Assembly: GCF_000714535.1 (NCBI RefSeq)
Contig: NZ_AUND01000042.1
Span: 1-64,000, forward strand
Source of the DNA: Thioclava pacifica DSM 10166
GTDB taxonomy: Bacteria > Pseudomonadota > Alphaproteobacteria > Rhodobacterales > Rhodobacteraceae
Reading direction: 5' to 3'
DNA length: 64,000 nucleotides
Shown here: positions 59,908-64,000 of the stretch, piece by piece
How positions within the stretch are numbered: the first letter of the stretch is position 1
Layout: every line of letters begins with the position of its first letter
Notes under the pieces: generated by a model
The model's input: the letters and a program-made list of their open reading frames with translations, nothing else
Told to the model about the DNA's origin: nothing
Database searches by the model: none
Translations under genes and position numbers: made by a program

Positions 59908-62034
59908 TCAGCCCTTCGTAAGATCTTGCGGCCGGGTCTTCGGACGCGGCGTGGCATCGCCGGGCGTCTCGACCGGGAGCTCGTCTTGCGTGGCAGGCTC
60001 TGTGGCCCCTGTGTCGGTGGTGTCGGTGGCTGCCGCGTCAGTGGCGGCCGCATCCCCCGGCGTCTCGGTTGCATCGGCGGCAGGCTGCGCGGCCCCATCC
60101 GTCTGCGCATCCTCTGTCGGAGCGGCATCTTCGGTCGCGGGCGTACCGTCATCGGTCACCGCGCCGTCCCAATGCGGCTCGCCTTCGGCTGCGGCATCGG
60201 CCGCGCTCGTTTCACCCTCGTCGACCGGAGCCTCGTCGAGCAGCACAAATTCGATGCGGCGGTTCTCTTCGCGGCCTTCTTCGGTGTCATTCGTGGCGAT
60301 CGGCTGGTCTTCGCCATAGCCTTTGGCCACAAGATTGCCGATCAGGATGCCGCGATCGAGCAGGCCGCGGATCACCGCCTGGGCGCGCTCTTGCGAGAGT
60401 TGAAGGTTCATCTCCTCGCGGCCCTGATTGTCGGTATAGCCCGCGACTTCCATGCGGAACTCGGTGCAGTTCTTCATCGCCCCGGCCAGCGCGTCGAGCG
60501 CGGGCAGGCTGTCGGTGGAGACCTGTGCCGAGCCAGGGTCGAAATTGACCTTCTGCTTGGCCAGCGCGCCATTGAGCCGGGCCACGCATTCCTTGCCAGT
60601 GGGCAGGGCCAGCGTCGGATCGAGGCGCTTGTCATAGCTGACCTTGAGATCCATCTGCACGCCTTCGCCAAGCTGGCTCGTCAGGATGCGCGAGATCGTG
60701 TCGGAGGCCTGAGCGTCGCCGCTCGTGCCGCTCACGGTGATCTTCTTCGGCGTCACGGTGACGGTGCCATCATGGAGCACTGCGAGCGCCTCGATCCCGG
60801 CCAGCGTGCGCACCGGCCAGCCCGCGGGCAGTTCCTTGTCGACGCGGGTCGCCCCATGCACGTTGTCATGGCCGAGCTTGGCGCGGGCGAAGCTTTCGAC
60901 CGCTTCGCGCTGGCGCGCATCAACCACACGGCCTTTCAGTTCGACCTGGCCTTTGCCGTCGCGGGTGGCGATGAATTCTGCCTCGGCAGCCGTGGCGTTG
61001 GGAACAGGTTCCAGCGTGGCCTTGAGCGAGAAGACCGGCGGCAGGTTCGATTCCAGCTCGCCCACGACATCGTCGAACGTCTTCTGCGGCACGGTCGGTT
61101 TCGCATCGAGCGCGATGTCGGCATCCGAGAAGGTCACCGAGCCCGCCCCGAGTTGCCCCATCGCCTTGATCGCCATCTCGGCGGCGGTGGCCCAGTCGGT
61201 CGAAGGCGTGCCCATGCCGATCGTGCAGCTCAGCGTGCCCTTGGCCCCGGCCGCGCGCGCCGCGGCGAGGATGCGGTCGCGCGCCTTTTCGGTATCGGCC
61301 GAGCAGGCGTCGAAGCGCGCGCCGTCCTTGTCGACGATGAAACGCAGCGTGAAGGGGGTGATCACCGGGCGCGGCGCCGAGATGTCGAAATCGAGTTTCA
61401 GATTCGACGGGCGGCTGCGCGCGAGCGAAGTCTCTACCCGGCCTTTCTCCGCCACGCTGTCGGTGATCGCCTGAACCGAGACTTGCCCGGCCGTGACCGA
61501 GACCTTCGAGCGCGGCAGCGTCTCAAGCGTGCGCAGCCCGAATTGCATCGCCTCGTCCCAATTGCCGGGCATCGGGTAATCGGCGCTCTCGAGCATGTCG
61601 GTCACGCCCTCCTCGCCAGCGACCTTGGAAAGTTTCTCGACGATGGCTTTGCGGTCGATCGAAGCGGGCACGAGGCCGATCAGAGAGATGCCGTTCTCGT
61701 TGCGCAGCATTTCGAGCGAGAAGGCGGGCGGCGTGATGTCCTTGGCGACCTCGGTGTCGGTGTTGTCCACCACACGCGAGCTGTCGACATATTTGTCCAC
61801 CTCGGACACAGCGCGGAATCGCTCGGCCTCGGTGGGGGCGGTGCCGGCGAGGACGACCTGAAGACCGTCGGTATGGATATTCATCCAACCGTAGCCCTGC
61901 GCCTCCATTGCGACGCGCACCTCCTGCTTGGTGCTTTTCTCGATCACGGTCGCGGCGCCGCCGGCAATCACGGCCGAGACAACGAGCGCGAGGACAAAGG
62001 CGGCAATCGTCAACAGGGTGGCGCGTGTGCGCAT
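59908..62034 (-). CDS. Large OmpA-family protein with BON-like repeats
   Basis: 708 residues. A membrane helix (about 8-30) anchors it. The middle (about 40-480) holds repeated BON-like segments (LQVVLAGTAPTEAERFRAV; VELKGRVVDARQREAVESFA; ITVSGTSGDAQASDTI). A C-terminal OmpA domain follows (about 490-625; MEVAGYTDNQGREEMNLQ, NRRIEFVLL) that binds peptidoglycan. The last 80 residues are low-complexity Ala, Thr, Asp, Glu, Pro. It probably links the inner membrane to the cell wall. It leads an operon with the coiled-coil gene. Confidence 0.88.
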   Translation of the reverse strand: MRTRATLLTIAAFVLALVVSAVIAGGAATVIEKSTKQEVRVAMEAQGYGWMNIHTDGLQVVLAGTAPTEAERFRAVSEVDKYVDSSRVVDNTDTEVAKDITPPAFSLEMLRNENGISLIGLVPASIDRKAIVEKLSKVAGEEGVTDMLESADYPMPGNWDEAMQFGLRTLETLPRSKVSVTAGQVSVQAITDSVAEKGRVETSLARSRPSNLKLDFDISAPRPVITPFTLRFIVDKDGARFDACSADTEKARDRILAAARAAGAKGTLSCTIGMGTPSTDWATAAEMAIKAMGQLGAGSVTFSDADIALDAKPTVPQKTFDDVVGELESNLPPVFSLKATLEPVPNATAAEAEFIATRDGKGQVELKGRVVDARQREAVESFARAKLGHDNVHGATRVDKELPAGWPVRTLAGIEALAVLHDGTVTVTPKKITVSGTSGDAQASDTISRILTSQLGEGVQMDLKVSYDKRLDPTLALPTGKECVARLNGALAKQKVNFDPGSAQVSTDSLPALDALAGAMKNCTEFRMEVAGYTDNQGREEMNLQLSQERAQAVIRGLLDRGILIGNLVAKGYGEDQPIATNDTEEGREENRRIEFVLLDEAPVDEGETSAADAAAEGEPHWDGAVTDDGTPATEDAAPTEDAQTDGAAQPAADATETPGDAAATDAAATDTTDTGATEPATQDELPVETPGDATPRPKTRPQDLTKG

Positions 62035-62111
62035 CTCTCAGGAGCCCTCCCCAGGGAATCTTTACCCGTGTTCCTTAAGGTGCGCGGGACAGGGGATCAA
62101 TCGCAAGCGCG

Positions 62112-63092
62112 TTACACGATTGCGCCAGCGGCGAGAAACAGCGCAGCAATCAGGCCGGTATCGCGGTTCGCGCGGAAAAGCCGCAGGCAGATATCGGGGT
62201 CGTCGATGTCGAGCTGGCGCATCTGCCAGAGCATGTGCCAGCCCATCGCCCAGGGCGCCAGCAGCGACAGGCCGAGCCGCAGCGGCGGCGCGTCGGGCAT
62301 GAGCGCGCCCATCACCGCGGCGGTCATCAGCGTGACGGCCAGCATCAGGAACGCCCCCAGCCATTTTGCGCTGTTGTCGCCAAAGAGCCGCGCGGTGGAT
62401 TTCACCCCGATCAGCGCGTCGTCCTCTTTGTCCTGATGGGCGTAGATCGTGTCGTAGAAGAGCGTCCAGATCAGCCCCGAGAGGTAGAGAACCACGGGCG
62501 GCCATGTCAGCGTGCCGGTATGGGCCACCCAGGCCAGCAGCGCGCCCCAGTTGAAAGCGATGCCGAGAAAGACCTGCGGCCACCAGGTGAAGCGCTTGGC
62601 GAAGGGGTAGATCGCAACCGGCACGAGAGAGACGATCCCGAGGATGATCGCGGGCGTGTTGAAGCTCAGCAGGATGGCGAAGGAAATCAGCGACTGGATC
62701 ACCGCCCAGGCAAGCGCCTGTTTCACGCTCACCTGCCCCGAGGGGATCGGGCGCGAGCGGGTGCGTGCGACGCCTGCGTCGATCTTGCGATCGGTGATGT
62801 CGTTCCAGGTGCAGCCCGCGCCGCGCATCAGGAACGCGCCGATCGCGCAGCCCACCGCGAGCCACAGGTCCATCCAGACGAAGCCACCAGTGGAGGAGGC
62901 CGCAAGCGCGATCCCCCACCAGCAGGGCAGCAGCAAAAGCCATGTACCGATCGGGCGGTCGGCGCGGCTCAGGCGCAGATAGGGGCGCGTCCAGGCCGGG
63001 GCGAGCCGGTCCACCCAGTTGCCTCGATAGGCATCTGCCACGGTGCCTGCTACCTCGCCTGCCGCCTCTGGCGTTTCGCTTTTTCCGCTCAT
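62112..63092 (-). CDS. ubiA: 4-hydroxybenzoate octaprenyltransferase
   Basis: 326 residues, about eight or nine membrane helices. Both Asp-rich prenyl-diphosphate motifs are present: GAGCTWNDITDRKIDAGVAR (around residue 105) and YDTIYAHQDKEDDALIGVKS (around residue 226). UbiA joins the polyprenyl chain to 4-hydroxybenzoate at the inner membrane, a ubiquinone step. ATG 63092 gives a normal start with a short Ala/Glu-rich N-terminus. It is divergent from rsmE by 12 bases. Confidence 0.95.
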   Translation of the reverse strand: MSGKSETPEAAGEVAGTVADAYRGNWVDRLAPAWTRPYLRLSRADRPIGTWLLLLPCWWGIALAASSTGGFVWMDLWLAVGCAIGAFLMRGAGCTWNDITDRKIDAGVARTRSRPIPSGQVSVKQALAWAVIQSLISFAILLSFNTPAIILGIVSLVPVAIYPFAKRFTWWPQVFLGIAFNWGALLAWVAHTGTLTWPPVVLYLSGLIWTLFYDTIYAHQDKEDDALIGVKSTARLFGDNSAKWLGAFLMLAVTLMTAAVMGALMPDAPPLRLGLSLLAPWAMGWHMLWQMRQLDIDDPDICLRLFRANRDTGLIAALFLAAGAIV

Positions 63093-63104
63093 AAAGTCCG
63101 CCTC

Positions 63105-63830
63105 ATGGAACGTGCCAAGATCAGGCTCTGTGTAGAGCACCCATTGGGCGCGGGGCAAGCCGTGCCTCTGACGCAGGATGAGGCGCATTACCTTTTCGCG
63201 GTGATGCGGCTGGAGGTCGGTGCGCGCGTCGCGCTGTTCAACGGTCGCGACGGGGAATGGACGGCGGAAGTCGTGGAGGCCCACAAGAAGCGCGGCGTTC
63301 TGGCCTGCGTGGAACAGGCCGCGCCGCAGCTGGCCCCGCCCGATCTGTGGCTGATCTTCGCGCCGATCAAGAAGGAACGCACCGATTTCATCGTCGAGAA
63401 GGCGACCGAGCTGGGCTGCGCGAAAGTGCTGCCGGTGCAGACCGAGTTCACCAATTCCGCGCGCATCCGGCAGGATCGGTTGCAGGCGCATGCCAAGGAA
63501 GCGGCCGAGCAATGTCTGGGCACTTATGTGCCGCCCGTCGAAGATCTGGAGCCGCTGAAGAAACTGCTGGCAAGTTGGGACCCGGCGCGCCGCATCCTCT
63601 GGGCCGACGAGGCACTGGTCGGTCCCGCCGAGACGCTTGCGGGGCTCGCACCCGGCCCCTGGGCGATCCTGATCGGTCCCGAGGGCGGGTTCTCGGAGGG
63701 CGAGCGCGAGACGCTCCGCAGCCTCGATTTCGTCACCCCGGTCAGCCTCGGCCCGCGCATCCTGCGCGCCGATACCGCCGTCTGTGCGGCCATCACGCTC
63801 TGGCAATCGGCGCTGGGGGACTGGCGGTGA
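63105..63830 (+). CDS. rsmE: 16S rRNA (uracil-1498-N3)-methyltransferase
   Basis: 241 residues. An N-terminal PUA-like domain (about 1-75) is joined to a SPOUT trefoil-knot methyltransferase domain (about 76-240). LIGPEGGFSEGE and SLGPRILRADTAVCAAI form the SAM-binding knot. It methylates U1498 in 30S subunits. The following GTG (63827) overlaps its stop. Confidence 0.95.
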   Translation: MERAKIRLCVEHPLGAGQAVPLTQDEAHYLFAVMRLEVGARVALFNGRDGEWTAEVVEAHKKRGVLACVEQAAPQLAPPDLWLIFAPIKKERTDFIVEKATELGCAKVLPVQTEFTNSARIRQDRLQAHAKEAAEQCLGTYVPPVEDLEPLKKLLASWDPARRILWADEALVGPAETLAGLAPGPWAILIGPEGGFSEGERETLRSLDFVTPVSLGPRILRADTAVCAAITLWQSALGDWR

Positions 63831-64000
63831 TCCGTCCCGAGGTTGCGCAAGGCTTCAAGCGTTGGGGAGAGGTGATCACGGCAGGCGCGGTGGTGGCTTT
63901 TGGCGCATGGCTGATCTGGCTCGGGGGCTATCTGCTCATGACGCTGGGCGCGGTCGCAGTGGCGCTGGGCCTTGGGTGGGCGCTGATCGGCTGGCGCCGG
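63827..64000 (+). CDS. Partial small membrane protein of unknown function
   Basis: 58 codons to the window edge, from GTG at 63827 overlapping the rsmE stop. Two hydrophobic segments (residues about 16-35 and 37-55) suggest a two-helix membrane protein. The C-terminus is missing. No family recognised. Coupling to rsmE indicates operon membership. Confidence 0.65.
   Translation, partial: MIRPEVAQGFKRWGEVITAGAVVAFGAWLIWLGGYLLMTLGAVAVALGLGWALIGWRR

Noticed and set aside
1-64000. tRNA, rRNA, CRISPR array, restriction or toxin-antitoxin module
   Set aside because: None was seen on reading both strands; no clover-leaf ends, no regularly spaced direct repeats and no recognisable defence proteins.

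Overview
This 64 kb window is GC-rich, densely packed chromosome from an alphaproteobacterium, most likely the family Rhodobacteraceae. The inference rests on a split FoF1 ATP synthase locus (F0 genes atpI-B-E-F'-F alone), TrcR (DUF1013), COQ9, tetrameric sarcosine oxidase, an fdsGBACD-type soluble formate dehydrogenase, Hint-domain proteins and a core-2-type glycosyltransferase with a long C-terminal extension. I see no photosynthesis genes, rRNA, tRNA, CRISPR array, transposase or prophage. The genus cannot be fixed from sequence alone.

Layout. 1-512: AT-richer, foreign-looking stretch with a truncated small zinc-ribbon membrane protein. 0.5-4.7 kb: metF facing its probable regulator metR across an inverted repeat, then suhB, an alpha-helical protein of unknown function and a GST. 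4.8-9 kb: mscL, ald facing its Lrp-type regulator, a TrkH-type K+ channel subunit and rpsU. 9-14 kb: COQ9, quinone oxidoreductase, SpoIIAA-like protein, RNase T2, trcR, an SDR and an ArsR repressor with a 16-bp palindrome. 14.2-16.9 kb: ATP synthase F0 operon with a hairpin after atpE. 17-22.4 kb: GntR/FCD regulator, OmpA lipoprotein, HTH-MGMT DNA repair protein, Hint protein, nth and a PfkB kinase. 22.4-25.3 kb: HIT protein, glycosyltransferase and divergent sulfotransferase. 25.3-29.6 kb: operon uvrC-kamA-pgsA-moaD-moaE (minus strand). 29.9-32.7 kb: S49 peptidase, tiny CxxC protein, CaCA antiporter and pteridine-reductase-like SDR. 32.8-38.7 kb: fdsGBACD. 38.7-42.4 kb: xseA, purD, then a pair of inverted intergenic repeats. 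42.4-47.6 kb: soxBDAG sarcosine oxidase. 47.8-50.1 kb: ccmI, ruvX and a DUF1289 protein. 50.1-54.7 kb: GGDEF-like protein with a scrambled signature, an orphan Fbp/Pot-type ABC ATPase, an atypical SDR and a second Hint protein. 54.8-59.5 kb: glutamine amidotransferase, puuA-like, puuB-like, and a DegT aminotransferase behind an RBS-masking inverted repeat. 59.5-64 kb: coiled-coil membrane protein and large OmpA/BON protein, ubiA, rsmE and a truncated membrane protein.

Functional links. Molybdopterin synthase (moaDE) can supply cofactor for FdsA, with FdsC as the sulfur-transfer maturation factor. MetF, formate dehydrogenase and sarcosine oxidase all belong to C1/folate metabolism. PuuA/PuuB-like proteins plus the amidotransferase look like a gamma-glutamyl-polyamine (or related amine) pathway. 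The most unusual items are a dispersed structured intergenic repeat (four copies, one inside the sox operon), an RBS-sequestering hairpin before the DegT aminotransferase, two Hint proteins that appear to lack the autoprocessing nucleophile, a GGDEF protein with a GDGEF signature, and the glycosyltransferase-sulfotransferase pair.
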